From Thermosipho africanus Ob7 (GTDB lineage Bacteria; Thermotogota; Thermotogae; Thermotogales; Fervidobacteriaceae), in NCBI RefSeq assembly GCF_003351105.1, contig NZ_NKRG01000005.1, forward strand, positions 62,001 to 126,000: a stretch of 64,000 bases of DNA, written 5' to 3'. Below are positions 50,928-60,370 of the stretch, piece by piece. The notes under the pieces are model-generated. The model saw only the letters and a list, made by a program, of their open reading frames with translations, made no database searches and was not told where the DNA came from. Position 1 is the stretch's first letter. Every line of letters begins with the position of its first letter. The translations under genes and the position numbers were made by a program.

Positions 50928-51620
50928 TTATTTTTTATACATATCCATATTTTCAAAAATAACATACTCTAAGTTTTTAAAATTTATCGCTATTTCAAGA
51001 TCGGCATTAATTTGAACTAATGTGTTGTATATTTTTCTTCTAATTTTATCATTATAATCAATTGGCAAATAATATCCTAATGTTACATGTGGAATGTAAA
51101 AGTCATTTTGTTTGATCAAAGTATCAAATTTTTTTCTAGTATTTAATAGTAGATTTAATTCCTCTTCATTTGTTGGAGAAAACATTATTCCAATGGCTGA
51201 GCCACCATTGTAGAGACCTAAAGATTTCATCTTGATTTTTTTACTTGATTTTATTTCTTCTAGTATTTTTCTTGCCTTCTCTTTATTGTTCATTATACAA
51301 TTTTCAATTTCTTTAGTTATATTATAATTGCAAAGATCATGTAATGTCATATGAAAATATTTTTCTGATAAAGGGGGTGCTAAATAATTGCCTAATTTAG
51401 AATATAATTTTTTTTGAATATTTAAAACCTTTTTTTTATCTTCTTCTTCTTCTTCCAAGAAAAAAATAATTGTATCTCCCTTGAAATCCTTATAGTTACC
51501 TTTTTCATCTACCTTAAGAAAAAGTTCATTTTTTGGATTCCATTCTTTTAGTAAATTAACCAATGAGTTTTCCTTTAATTCTTTTAACTTTTCGATATAT
51601 TTATTAAAATTTAGTTTCAT
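50928..51620 (-). CDS. 2H phosphoesterase superfamily protein (RNA ligase-like)
   Basis: The protein shows two HxT motifs of the 2H phosphoesterase fold, FHMTLHDL (middle) and IPHVTLGYY (C-terminal). These act on 2'-5' or cyclic phosphate bonds in RNA or nucleotides. An acidic run (EEEEEDKKK) lies before the first motif. GGAGGTG supports the ATG at 51620, giving 230 residues; a longer frame reaches 51776 but lacks a ribosome site. The exact substrate is unknown. Confidence 0.78.
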   Translation of the reverse strand: MKLNFNKYIEKLKELKENSLVNLLKEWNPKNELFLKVDEKGNYKDFKGDTIIFFLEEEEEDKKKVLNIQKKLYSKLGNYLAPPLSEKYFHMTLHDLCNYNITKEIENCIMNNKEKARKILEEIKSSKKIKMKSLGLYNGGSAIGIMFSPTNEEELNLLLNTRKKFDTLIKQNDFYIPHVTLGYYLPIDYNDKIRRKIYNTLVQINADLEIAINFKNLEYVIFENMDMYKK

Positions 51621-51897
51621 AATACACCTCCATAAAAGAAAGTTTTTTTCAAATTTTAGAATATAATGGAGATTATTTCCATAAAATTGAAATAAATAAT
51701 ATTTTTTTACAAAATTTAAATATGGTATTATCGAGTTGAAGTTGACCATAACTTTATTAGAAAAACTATCTATCAATATTTTGAAAAAATACTAGATGAT
51801 TATAAAGAATCTTGTAATTATTTTAACATATTTGACAATAAAATTTGTTTTCAAAGTAATTGTATAATTCTAACTTATTCCATGAGGAGGTGGGGTT

Positions 51898-53104
51898 ATG
51901 AAAAGATTATTTGTTTTGTTATTAGTAATTACAGTTATTATGGCTTTTAGTGTTGAAACGTTGGTTGTTAGTTCAAGGCTTTGGACTCCTCCAACAGAAA
52001 AAGAATTTATTTTAAATGAGATTATCAAGCCATTTGAGGAAATGTATAACGTTAAAGTTGTTTTCCAAACAATGGATGATGAAACAATGTTAAAACAAGT
52101 AAAAGTACAAAAGGAAACAGGAAAAATTACTACTGATGTTATTATTGCTTATGCCACTAAAATGCCAGAGTGGGTTGAAAATGGTTTAGTAGTAGACCTT
52201 TCACCTTATGTTAGCAAATGGACCGATAGGCACTTTTCTAAAGGTTTTGATTCCATGACTGTTTTTAATGGTAAAAGATATTTCCTCCCTGTTGGAGCTG
52301 ATGTATATCTTACGCTCATTAATAAAAAAGCGTTGCAATATAAGCCAGCTGACGTTGATGTTCAGAATCTTACCTGGGAGCAGTTAGCTGAATGGGCAAA
52401 TTTAGTTGCTCAAGGTGAGGGAGAAGGTAAATTTGCTGTAACTGGTGTTCCTATGAAATCACTCATTTACCAAATAGGTGCAATTTCTTTATCATATGGT
52501 GGTCATTGGCCAAATTTAGATAATCCTGGAGCAGTTGCTGCATGGTATTTGATTTATAAAATGAAAGATGCATTTTCACCTGCAGTAAAAACATACGATG
52601 ATACAAGACCTCCAATGAAAAGAGAAGAAACTTGGATGACTGTTGCACATTGTGCTCGTGTTGGTGAAGTTTATAAGAGCAATCCAACTCAATTTATTAT
52701 TGCCCTGCTCCAAAAGGACCTGCAGGTATTGGTTCAATTGCTGAACAAGTGGTCTTGCAATTGTCAATGGTACAAAACATTTTGATCTCGCTTTAAAGTT
52801 CTTAGAATATATGACAAGACCTGATATCATGGTTAAATCTCATAAAGGAACAGGTGGATTTATCCCTCCAGTTGATGAAGCAATCAAGTATTTAGGAAAT
52901 GATGAACAAGATGAAGTTATTAAAAATGCTATTAAAGTTATGAATCAGGGAGTTCTTTCTTACATTGCACCAATTTGGAAAGATTGGGGACAAGTAAAAC
53001 TTGTCTATGATGAACTTTTTAAAAAGATGATTCTTGAAGAAGGGAAATTGGATGTTGATATGCTTGAACTTTATCAACTTCAAATTGATGCACAAAGAAA
53101 ATAA
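51898..53104 (+). pseudogene. ABC sugar-binding protein with two frameshifts
   Basis: The first 270 codons encode a normal binding protein with signal peptide (MKRLFVLLLVITVIMAFS), TDVIIAYATKMPEWVENG and VDLSPYVSKWTDRHF. At about 52707 a C is missing (GCCCTGCT where GCCCCTGCT restores APAPKGPAGIGS), and at about 52743 a G is missing (GCTGAACAAG). After that the third frame gives SGLAIVNGTKHFDLALKFLEYMTRPD and continues intact to 53104. Product length would be about 402 residues. All other genes of the locus are intact, so a recent mutation or sequence error is more likely than long decay. GGAGGTGGGG precedes the ATG. Confidence 0.85.
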
Positions 53105-53116
53105 AAATAAATTTTT

Positions 53117-53133
53117 GGGGGCTGCATGCCCCC
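53117..53133 (+). other. intercistronic GC-rich stem-loop after the binding protein gene
   Basis: GGGGGC-TGCAT-GCCCCC is a perfect 6-bp G/C stem 12 bases after the binding protein stop, with no T tract behind it. It has the same position as the stem-loop at 16704-16726 in the glucan operon and may protect the binding protein message or lower downstream expression. Confidence 0.65.
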
Positions 53134-53158
53134 TTATTTAAATGAGAGGTGATAAATT

Positions 53159-54028
53159 TTGACAAAGACTTTTTCAAAAAAATGGATTCCATATTTTCTT
53201 ATTGCCCCAACGTTAATCTACTATATAATTTTTTGGTTAAGGCCAGTTGTTTCTGCAATTTACTATAGTTTTTTTGACGACAATAATGTCTTTACAATTA
53301 ATAATTACTTGACAATTTTTAGAGATGAGTACTTCAAAAAAGCAGTTATTAATACTTCTATTTTTGTAGTCATATCGGTAACTCTTGAATTTGTTGTTGC
53401 TCTTGGGCTTGCATTGATAATTAACAAAAAATTTAAAGGTGCCCAAGTTTTATTGTCTATAGCACTAATCCCTATGGCACTTCCTGCTGTTGCAGTAGGT
53501 GCAATGTGGTCAAGTGGTTTTGCCACATATGGATGGGTTAACAGTTTGTTATACCATTTAGGATTGATTTCTGCGGATGGTAAAATTGCTTTTTTAGCTG
53601 GGAATGATTTTCAATCGTTAATGTTGATAATTCTTATTGACGCGTGGCAAGTTATTCCTTTTATGATGGTTATTCTTCTTGCTGGACTTCAAGGTCTTTC
53701 TAAAGAAGCAATAGAAGCAGGATACATTTTTGGTGGTTCAAGATTTTCAGTTTTAAGAAAAATAACTTTGCCTATGCTTAAACCAAGTATTCAAACTGCT
53801 TTAATTTTAAGAATAATATCCGCAATTCAAGTGTGGTTAATAATAGTAATGATTTATGGCTATAGAAGAATTCCTGTGTTACTAGAAGAAGTGGTATTTT
53901 ATGAGGAACAATTATTAGGTTTCTATAGAGTTGCTCTTGCCTACTCTGTTATTGTTGCTGCAATTGTTTCTGTTGTTTCAATAATTTATTTGAAAGTCTC
54001 TGGCGCCTTTGAAAGGGAGGAGCAATGA
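53159..54028 (+). CDS. ABC sugar permease, MalF type
   Basis: This 289-residue six-helix permease has the entry IPYFLIAPTLIYYIIFWLRP and a variant EAA loop (IEAGYIFGGSRFSVLRKITL, with Gly for the second Ala and no Asp). It starts at a TTG after GAGAGGTG. The next gene begins one base after its stop with the ribosome site inside this gene. It belongs with the unusual MalG-type gene and the ATPase downstream. Confidence 0.88.
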   Translation: MTKTFSKKWIPYFLIAPTLIYYIIFWLRPVVSAIYYSFFDDNNVFTINNYLTIFRDEYFKKAVINTSIFVVISVTLEFVVALGLALIINKKFKGAQVLLSIALIPMALPAVAVGAMWSSGFATYGWVNSLLYHLGLISADGKIAFLAGNDFQSLMLIILIDAWQVIPFMMVILLAGLQGLSKEAIEAGYIFGGSRFSVLRKITLPMLKPSIQTALILRIISAIQVWLIIVMIYGYRRIPVLLEEVVFYEEQLLGFYRVALAYSVIVAAIVSVVSIIYLKVSGAFEREEQ

Positions 54029-54029
54029 T

Positions 54030-55310
54030 ATGAGAGTAAATAAAATTTTAAAACAAACACTTTTTTATCTTGTTGTTGCTGGAATTATTCTTGTAATATT
54101 AACACCGATATACTTTTTAGTAGTAATTTCACTAATGTCGGACCAGGAAGCTTACGATTGGCCTACTCAATTAGTACCTTCTTTTTTTAATAATTATAAA
54201 CTTGAAATAGTTGACGGAAAATTTTTGATCAGCGTTTATAGTTCTGCAAAGAAAAAATATTCTACACTAATTAAAACAAATGATTTTGAAGAATTGCAAA
54301 AATTTGTAAGGAATAAAACAAATTCAACTATAAAGAAAGAAATATTTGATATTCAGGTTAAAAAGTTAAATGAGTTGATAAGTAAAAACAGTGAAGAAAT
54401 AAGTAATTTAAGAAATAAAATTGCAAGTTTAGAGTCTAAATTAAATACAGTAACGGTTAACCTAGTAAGATATAAAACTCAATTAGAAAAGGCAAAAAAA
54501 GCTAATATGAATAATTTGATTTCAATAATTAATGAGAAAATTATTGAATTTGAAAATGAAAAGAGAGAATATGAAAAACAAATAAAAGAGTTGAATGAAA
54601 GACTTGATGAAATAGGCTCTGTAAAATTTTCAGTTTCTAAGCATTTATTTGATAATTATGTTAATTTTTTCAGAGTAACAAGTGATGCTCTTCCTGCCCT
54701 ATTTAGAAGTATTCAAGTAGCAATTTTAACTGTTCTTATTTCCTTAACTATTGGTGGAATGGCAGGTTATGCATTTGCAAGGTATAATTTTAAAGGGAAG
54801 AATTTGCTGAAATTGAGTGTTCTATTTGTAAGAATGTTTCCAGGAATTTCAATTGCAATGCCAATGGTTATAATTCTCATAAATATGGGATTTTATGATA
54901 AACCTATTGGTCTTTCATTAGTTTATTCTGTTGGGCAAATTGGAATGACAATATGGATAACAGCAAGTATTTTTATGGGAATTTCTAAAGAGTTAGAAGA
55001 AGCTGCTATGATATTTGGGACCACAAGATGGGGAGCATTTTTTAAAGTTACATTACCTCTGGCACTTCCTGGATTGGCAGCAAGTGCAATGTATGCCTTC
55101 ATAGGTAGTTGGTCTGAGACTGCACAAGCAATTGTTTTAACTCAGTTTAATCCTACCTTCCCAGTTGTTGTCTATCAAACACTTGTAGGTGCAAAAGGAT
55201 TAATAAATTTGACTGCTGCTGGAGGTGTTTCACTTGCACTTCCTGCTGTTATTTTTACCCTGATTATTAGAAGGTACATTTTGCAAATGTGGGGCGGAGT
55301 AAAAGTATAA
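54030..55310 (+). CDS. MalG-type permease with inserted extracytoplasmic coiled coil
   Basis: The core is a MalG-class permease (AGYAFARYNFKGKNLLKLSV, EAA loop LEEAAMIFGTTRWGAFFKVT, C-terminal IIRRYILQMWGG). The usual 270-300 residues are expanded to 426: about 150 residues between helix 1 and helix 2 form a charged domain (38-95) and a long coiled coil (about 98-195, with EISNLRNKIASLESKL and EFENEKREYEKQIKELNERL). By topology this insert faces outside. GGGAGGAG picks the ATG at 54030. It may contact the binding protein or cell wall; MalF P2 loops are a known parallel, but not this one. Confidence 0.85.
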   Translation: MRVNKILKQTLFYLVVAGIILVILTPIYFLVVISLMSDQEAYDWPTQLVPSFFNNYKLEIVDGKFLISVYSSAKKKYSTLIKTNDFEELQKFVRNKTNSTIKKEIFDIQVKKLNELISKNSEEISNLRNKIASLESKLNTVTVNLVRYKTQLEKAKKANMNNLISIINEKIIEFENEKREYEKQIKELNERLDEIGSVKFSVSKHLFDNYVNFFRVTSDALPALFRSIQVAILTVLISLTIGGMAGYAFARYNFKGKNLLKLSVLFVRMFPGISIAMPMVIILINMGFYDKPIGLSLVYSVGQIGMTIWITASIFMGISKELEEAAMIFGTTRWGAFFKVTLPLALPGLAASAMYAFIGSWSETAQAIVLTQFNPTFPVVVYQTLVGAKGLINLTAAGGVSLALPAVIFTLIIRRYILQMWGGVKV

Positions 55311-55338
55311 AAACAATTATAAAAAGGAGAGATGATAC

Positions 55339-56436
55339 ATGGCTACACTTGAGCTTATAAATCTTTCAAAAAGATATGGAAAGAATGTTTGGGGAGCAAA
55401 AAATGTAAATCTTAAAGTAAATAATGGAGAATTCATAGTTTTTCTAGGGCCATCTGGATGTGGAAAGACAACTACTTTAAGAATGATTGCAGGGCTTGAA
55501 GAAGTTACTGAAGGAAAAGTGATTATTGATGGAAAAGACGTAACATATTTAGAGCCTAGAAAGAGAGAAGTTAGTATGGTTTTTCAAAGCTATGCGGTTT
55601 GGCCTCATATGACAGTATATGATAATATTGCCTTTCCATTAAGATTAAGAAAAATGCCTATGGATGAAATTGATAAAATTGTTAAAGAAGTTGCTGAGAT
55701 GGTAAAAATCGAAGAACTTTTAAAAAGATTTCCTTCCCAATTATCCGGTGGACAAAGGCAAAGAGTTGCACTTGCTAGAGCTCTTGCAGTAAAACCAAAA
55801 ATATTTTTAATGGATGAACCACTTTCAAATTTAGATGCGAAATTAAGAGTTAAAATGAGAACAGAGTTAAAAGCAATACATCATAGAACAGGAGCTACTA
55901 CCATTTTTGTTACACATGATCAATCAGAAGCAATGTCTATGGCAGATAGAATAGTTGTTATGAGAAATGGTAAAATAGAACAAGTTGGAACTCCAGATGA
56001 TGTTTACTTTTACAGTGCGAATGTATTTGTCGCTGGTTTTATTGGAACACCACCTACAAATTTCTTTAAAATGAATATAGTTAGAAATAATGGAGAAATA
56101 CATTTGAAAAATAACTATATTGATATTAAAGTACCAGAAAAAATTAAACACGTAATTGAAAAATACAATAAAGACGAGATAATTGTAGGAATACGTCCTG
56201 AAAATTTACTTATAACTGATGATGAAAAAAGTGCTATTTTTAGGGAGAAAATTTTAGTTGTTGAACCTCAAGGTTCTCATCAAGTTATTGCAGTTGAATT
56301 GGGAGATCAAATTGTAAAAATCGTTGCACCAGCTTTCCCAAAATATTCTGCTGATCAAATCATTAAGGTAACATTGGACCATGAAAGAATGATGCTGTTT
56401 GATGTTGATACAGAAAGTAGATTGGAGGGAATTTGA
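55339..56436 (+). CDS. ABC sugar transporter ATPase (MalK/UgpC type)
   Basis: The ATPase has Walker A GPSGCGKTT (about residue 37), Q-loop MVFQSYAVWPHMTVYDN, signature LSGGQRQRVALARALA, Walker B FLMDEP with D-loop SNLDAKL and the H-switch VTHDQ. A C-terminal TOBE domain (about 240-365, IRPENLLI) is as in MalK. It is the only ABC ATPase in the window, while there are four permease pairs, so it may also energise the glucan and GH130 loci. Its stop overlaps the glycosyltransferase start (TGATG). Confidence 0.94.
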   Translation: MATLELINLSKRYGKNVWGAKNVNLKVNNGEFIVFLGPSGCGKTTTLRMIAGLEEVTEGKVIIDGKDVTYLEPRKREVSMVFQSYAVWPHMTVYDNIAFPLRLRKMPMDEIDKIVKEVAEMVKIEELLKRFPSQLSGGQRQRVALARALAVKPKIFLMDEPLSNLDAKLRVKMRTELKAIHHRTGATTIFVTHDQSEAMSMADRIVVMRNGKIEQVGTPDDVYFYSANVFVAGFIGTPPTNFFKMNIVRNNGEIHLKNNYIDIKVPEKIKHVIEKYNKDEIIVGIRPENLLITDDEKSAIFREKILVVEPQGSHQVIAVELGDQIVKIVAPAFPKYSADQIIKVTLDHERMMLFDVDTESRLEGI

Positions 56437-57743
56437 TGAAAGTTGCACTGGTTCACTATAGAGCTGGTTTAATGGACGGAGTATCACTTGAAATGGAAAA
56501 ATGGAGAAAGGTATTGAAAAGGATGGGTCATGAAGTTGATATAGTAGCAGGGAATAATAAAGAAGGAGTAGATGTTGTAGTTCCATCAATTGGCTTTGAA
56601 AATCCAAAGTATAGATTAATAAATAAAAATGCTTTTGAAAAACTTGAAGATTTTGATATCAATGGATTATTGAATATAATTTTTGAAGAAAGTGATAAAG
56701 TGTATAATGACATTTTTCACGTTCTTAAAAAATATGATGTAATTATTCCAAATAATATTTGGTCTTTAGGAGCTTTTTTGCCATCAGTGATTGCTCTCTT
56801 TAGATTTGCTAAAGAGCATCCAGAAAAAATATTCATAGGGCATCACCACGATTTTTGGTGGGAAAGAAAATATTTTTTAAATTATACAGATGAAAAGATT
56901 AAAGAACTTTTAGAAATGTATTGTCCTCCACTTGGTGATAATATAAAGCATGTTGTGATAAATTCACTTGCTAGGAATGCTCTATATTTGAAAAAGAATG
57001 TTGAATCTACAATTGTACCAAATGTAATGGATTTCAATGAACCTCTATTTACAAATGAAGATGTAAATTTAAAAATAAGAGATGCATATAATATATCTGA
57101 AAATTCGATTGTTCTACTTCAGGCTACTAGAATAACAGAAAGAAAAGCAATTGAATTAGCAATTGAGCTGGTTAATCAGATGTCAAAACTTTCTAAAAAA
57201 TATGTTGGTAAAAAATTATATAATGGGAAAATATTTAATGGAGAGATAATTTTAGCATTTTCTGGAATGTGTGAAAGTGAAAATTATAAATACAAATTAT
57301 TAGATTTGGCATTTAAATATGGTATTCGTACAGTAGATCTATATCCTAATGTTGAAAATAAAGTATGGACTTTTTGGGATTTGTATAGTATTGCAGATGC
57401 TATTACATATCCATCTATTCTTGAAGGTTGGGGAAATCAATTGCTAGAAGCAATTATGGTAAAAAAACCTATAGTTTTATTTGAATACAAAGTTTTTGAA
57501 TCTGACATAAAAATGTCTGGACTAAAATATATTAGTCTTGGAAATAGTTATTTCAAAAAAGATGGTTTGGTTAATGTTGATGAAGAAGTTGAAATAAAGG
57601 CTGCTGAAGAATTGTTTGAAATTTTGTTTGATAAAGAAGCGTATGAAAAAACTGTTAATGAAAATTTTGAAATTGGTAAGAAATTTTATAGCTTGGAGAG
57701 TTTACAAAAAATTATTCAAGGTATTTTAAATGATAAAGTATGA
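56436..57743 (+). CDS. GT4 family glycosyltransferase
   Basis: This 435-residue GT-B enzyme has an N-terminal VALVHYRAGLMDGVSLEMEKW segment and the C-terminal nucleotide-sugar region with LLQATRITERKAIELAIEL and the E-x7-E motif in PSILEGWGNQLLEAI. A retaining transferase is expected, with unknown donor and acceptor. Placed between an ABC importer and an RpiR regulator, it may act on an imported glycoside or compatible solute; mannosylglucosylglycerate synthesis in Thermotogales uses GT4-type enzymes, but I cannot show that here. The start overlaps the ATPase stop. Confidence 0.82.
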   Translation: MKVALVHYRAGLMDGVSLEMEKWRKVLKRMGHEVDIVAGNNKEGVDVVVPSIGFENPKYRLINKNAFEKLEDFDINGLLNIIFEESDKVYNDIFHVLKKYDVIIPNNIWSLGAFLPSVIALFRFAKEHPEKIFIGHHHDFWWERKYFLNYTDEKIKELLEMYCPPLGDNIKHVVINSLARNALYLKKNVESTIVPNVMDFNEPLFTNEDVNLKIRDAYNISENSIVLLQATRITERKAIELAIELVNQMSKLSKKYVGKKLYNGKIFNGEIILAFSGMCESENYKYKLLDLAFKYGIRTVDLYPNVENKVWTFWDLYSIADAITYPSILEGWGNQLLEAIMVKKPIVLFEYKVFESDIKMSGLKYISLGNSYFKKDGLVNVDEEVEIKAAEELFEILFDKEAYEKTVNENFEIGKKFYSLESLQKIIQGILNDKV

Positions 57744-57772
57744 ATTTAATAAGGAAGGTGAATAGAAAAGAT

Positions 57773-58612
57773 ATGGAAGATGTTAAATTAGGAATTATTG
57801 AAAAATTAAAAGCTATTTATGACCAATTAAAACCTGCTGAAAGAAAAATTGCAAGATATATTATCAACTATCCAGATGATGTAATACATCATTCGATAAG
57901 TGAGTTATCTGAACTTGCAAAAGTAGGAGAAGCAACTATTTCCAGGATTAGTCGAAAACTTGGATATAAAGGGTTTCAAGCATTAAAAATAGAACTTGCA
58001 AAAGAACTTTCTTCGATATCATTTGAAGAAACTAAAACTAATTCTGTAATTTCAGAAGTTATTGAATCATTGAATAAATTATCAAAGATTATAAATGAAA
58101 ATGAAATAACACAAATTGCAAAAAAAGTAATTGAATCAAATAAAATATTCTTTTTTGGTGTAGGTTCTAGTGGTGTAGTAGCTGAATATGGAGCATTATT
58201 ATTTACAAGAGGAGGATTCTTTGCAAATTATTATAACGATCCTCATATGCAAGTTATAAGTGCAGCAGGGATGGATAATCAAACAGTAGTTTTTGGAATT
58301 TCCTCAAGTGGAAATATTAGAGATACAGTTAAATCTATGAAAGTTGCAAAAGATTCAAAAGCATTCACTGTTGCTATTACAGGAGGGTATGAATCGAAAA
58401 TTACTGAAGTTGTGGATAAAACTATCTATATTCCTCCTGCCGGATTAGAACGTGGTATGCCAAAAATTTCTCCGATTGTTTCTCAGATTTCAATTCTTCA
58501 TATGATTTTTGAAGAAGTTTTATCTTTGAAAAAAGAAGCTATAGAGATTATTAAAAAGGCTAATACAACTTTGAAAACGAAAAAATATTTAAGTAAAAAT
58601 GAAAAAATTTAA
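57773..58612 (+). CDS. RpiR family transcriptional regulator
   Basis: An N-terminal HTH_6 domain (LKPAERKIARYIINYP, VGEATISRISRKLGYKGFQALK) is joined to a SIS sugar-phosphate domain (FFFGVGSSGVVAEYG, FGISSSGNIRDTVKSMKVAK). The family senses sugar phosphates and controls sugar genes; the upstream ABC and GT4 genes are its likely targets. ATG 57773 has AAGGAAGGTG upstream; a longer start at 57740 overlaps the GT4 stop (ATGA) and would add 11 residues. Which start is used is uncertain. Confidence 0.88.
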   Translation: MEDVKLGIIEKLKAIYDQLKPAERKIARYIINYPDDVIHHSISELSELAKVGEATISRISRKLGYKGFQALKIELAKELSSISFEETKTNSVISEVIESLNKLSKIINENEITQIAKKVIESNKIFFFGVGSSGVVAEYGALLFTRGGFFANYYNDPHMQVISAAGMDNQTVVFGISSSGNIRDTVKSMKVAKDSKAFTVAITGGYESKITEVVDKTIYIPPAGLERGMPKISPIVSQISILHMIFEEVLSLKKEAIEIIKKANTTLKTKKYLSKNEKI

Positions 58613-58687
58613 ATTTTATATTTAGCCTTTTTCAAAATGCATCGCTTGTAACAAAAATTATATATTTACAAGCATACTGATTCTTCT

Positions 58688-58715
58688 AACCGTGCTTTTG
58701 CACGGTTTGTTTATT
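58688..58715 (+). terminator. terminator after the RpiR gene
   Basis: AACCGTGC-TTTT-GCACGGTT followed by TGTTTATT. It is the first of three perfect stem-loops in the gene-free stretch 58613-59018. Confidence 0.85.
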
Positions 58716-58753
58716 ATAACTACATAAAAGATAAAATATGTGTAATAATGAAA

Positions 58754-58783
58754 GGGCTTTGGTATAATACCAAAGCCCGTTTT
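58754..58783 (+). terminator. second stem-loop with T tract
   Basis: GGGCTTTGGTA-TAA-TACCAAAGCCC, an 11-bp perfect stem, is followed by GTTTTTGTTT. It lies 38 bases after the first terminator with no gene between, so it would end a separate short transcript or act as backup. Confidence 0.8.
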
Positions 58784-58838
58784 TGTTTATACTATGGCAT
58801 AAAATGATTTTACAATTACAAAATTTTTCTAGAAAAAC

Positions 58839-58870
58839 AAATGCAATATAAGAAACATTATATTGCATTT
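58839..58870. repeat. third stem-loop before the AlkD-like gene
   Basis: AAATGCAATATAA-GAAACA-TTATATTGCATTT is a perfect 13-bp inverted repeat followed by ATTTATTT. It is AT-rich and could be an operator or a weak terminator. The rest of 58871-59018 holds a TGATATAAT promoter box at about 58962-58970 and no gene. Confidence 0.55.
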
Positions 58871-59018
58871 ATTTATTTGCTCATTTTTCATAAAAAATCT
58901 TATCAATTTGAGTTCAAAATGGCATAGGAAGATGAAAATTATTTAATTATAGGATTCCTCATGATATAATCTATTTATAATTAAAAACAAAAATTTTCAT
59001 ACGAAAAGGGGTAAAAAT

Positions 59019-59714
59019 ATGGAAAGAATTGAATATTTAAAAAAAGAACTGGAAAATTACATTGAAGAGGAAAAATCAAAATTTTTACCTAAATTTTTTC
59101 ATGCATATCCTGGTGGTTATGGAGAAGGAGACAAATTTCTTGGAATTCGTGTTCCTTATCTGAGAAAAATTGCAAAAAAATACCGAAATCTTACTTTTGA
59201 AGAAATTGAAAAACTTTTGAAATCCGAATATCATGAGCATCGTCTTACTGCAGTATTTATCCTTATACATAAATTTAAAGAAGATTCTGAAAAGGTTGTT
59301 AATATATACCTTCGTAACATTGATAAAATTAACAATTGGGATCTTGTTGATTCTTCGGCGCCACACATTTTAGGTCAATACTTAAATAATAAAGATAGAC
59401 AAATCTTGTACGAATTTGCAAAATCTAATAATTTGTGGCGACAGAGAATCGCAATTATAGCAACTCATTATTTTATCAAAAAAAACGATTTTAAAGATGC
59501 TATTAGTATTGCTGAAATTTTAATTAACCATAAACATGATTTAATACATAAAGCTGTAGGATGGACATTGAGAGAAATTGGAAAAAGAGACAAAAATCTG
59601 GAAATAGAGTTTTTGAAAAGATATTACAAAGTAATGCCCCGTACAATGCTTAGATACGCTATTGAGAAATTTCCCGAAAATGAACGAAAAAATTTTTTGC
59701 GTGGAGAATTTTAG
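59019..59714 (+). CDS. AlkD-like DNA alkylation repair protein
   Basis: This 231-residue HEAT-like repeat protein belongs to the AlkC/AlkD superfamily of DNA glycosylases that remove 3-methyl and 7-methyl purines. Family landmarks are GEGDKFLGIRVPYLRKIAKK, INNWDLVDSSAPHILG (catalytic-region Trp and Asp), LWRQRIAIIATHYFI, HKAVGWTLREIGKRD and MPRTMLRYAIEKF. It is a single gene with its own promoter; AAAAGGGG precedes the ATG. Confidence 0.9.
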   Translation: MERIEYLKKELENYIEEEKSKFLPKFFHAYPGGYGEGDKFLGIRVPYLRKIAKKYRNLTFEEIEKLLKSEYHEHRLTAVFILIHKFKEDSEKVVNIYLRNIDKINNWDLVDSSAPHILGQYLNNKDRQILYEFAKSNNLWRQRIAIIATHYFIKKNDFKDAISIAEILINHKHDLIHKAVGWTLREIGKRDKNLEIEFLKRYYKVMPRTMLRYAIEKFPENERKNFLRGEF

Positions 59715-59906
59715 AAAAATGAAGTTTTAACAGACGTACAATTTCATGTATTTTATCCTCCATTCTTATACAAAGAAACTTCTTCAAATCGTTTATTTAT
59801 GAGGTTTTAAAGATACTCTTTTTATTTTCGATTTTAAGATGTGTTTCTTTTAGGTTATATATTTTTATATATTTCTATATTTTGAAAAGGCCTTATTTTT
59901 GAAAAT

Positions 59907-59937
59907 AAAAGGTAGTTCGCAAAACGAACCTCCTTTT
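59907..59937 (-). terminator. terminator of the minus-strand korAB2 unit
   Basis: AAAAGGTAGTTCG and CGAACCTCCTTTT pair with an internal two-base mismatch. In the minus direction the stem is followed by ATTTTC. The stretch 59715-59955 has no other feature that I can see. Confidence 0.6.
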
Positions 59938-59955
59938 ATCTGCGCCATGAGTATT

Positions 59956-60370
59956 TTATTCTATTTCTATTAAAAAACCAATTTTAAATACATTTTTGTA
60001 GACAAAATTGTCATTAGTATCTAATTCGTTTAGTAATTCTATTTTTCAGTGTGTAAAATATCATATACATTAGCATTTACTTCAACATAAATTTTTATTT
60101 TGTCATTTTATTGGACATTTTTAATTCTTCAGGTGTAATACCTAAAATTCCTGAAACCTTTGTTCCTTCAACTTCAACTTTTCCGCAAGGAAAATTGTAC
60201 GTATAATTAGTATTTATAATCTTTACTGGTTGAATTTTGCTATCAGTAATTTTTTCTGCCTCTCTAAGATGGTATGCAAAATAAAGCACAATTTTATTAA
60301 TTGATTCCCAATTATCTTCACCTAGAGTTCCATTATCATACTTGTATATAAAATCCTCTTTACTCTTTTA
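59956..60370 (-). pseudogene. small gene of unknown function with two frameshifts
   Basis: Merging three frames gives one continuous protein of about 130 residues: EDFIYKYDNGTLGEDNWES, YFAYHLREAEKITDSKIQPV, KVEVEGTKVSGILGITPEEL, then IKIYVEVNANVYDILHTEK and ELLNELDTNDNFVYKNVF. Breaks near 60108 and 60048 each need one extra A in an A run (A4 to A5 and A5 to A6). No ATG is found at the front; a GTG at 60289 lies inside the protein. I do not recognise the family. It directly follows a small membrane protein gene. Confidence 0.6.

Noticed and set aside
50928-51776. Longer 2H phosphoesterase beginning at 51776
   Set aside because: The extra 52 residues are hydrophobic A/T-rich sequence without a ribosome site, whereas GGAGGTG stands just before the ATG at 51620.
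51742-51897. A plus-strand frame open for about 55 codons upstream of the frameshifted binding protein gene
   Set aside because: It has no usual start codon or ribosome site, runs into the binding protein gene in another frame, and shows no recognisable domain. It may be chance or an old remnant.
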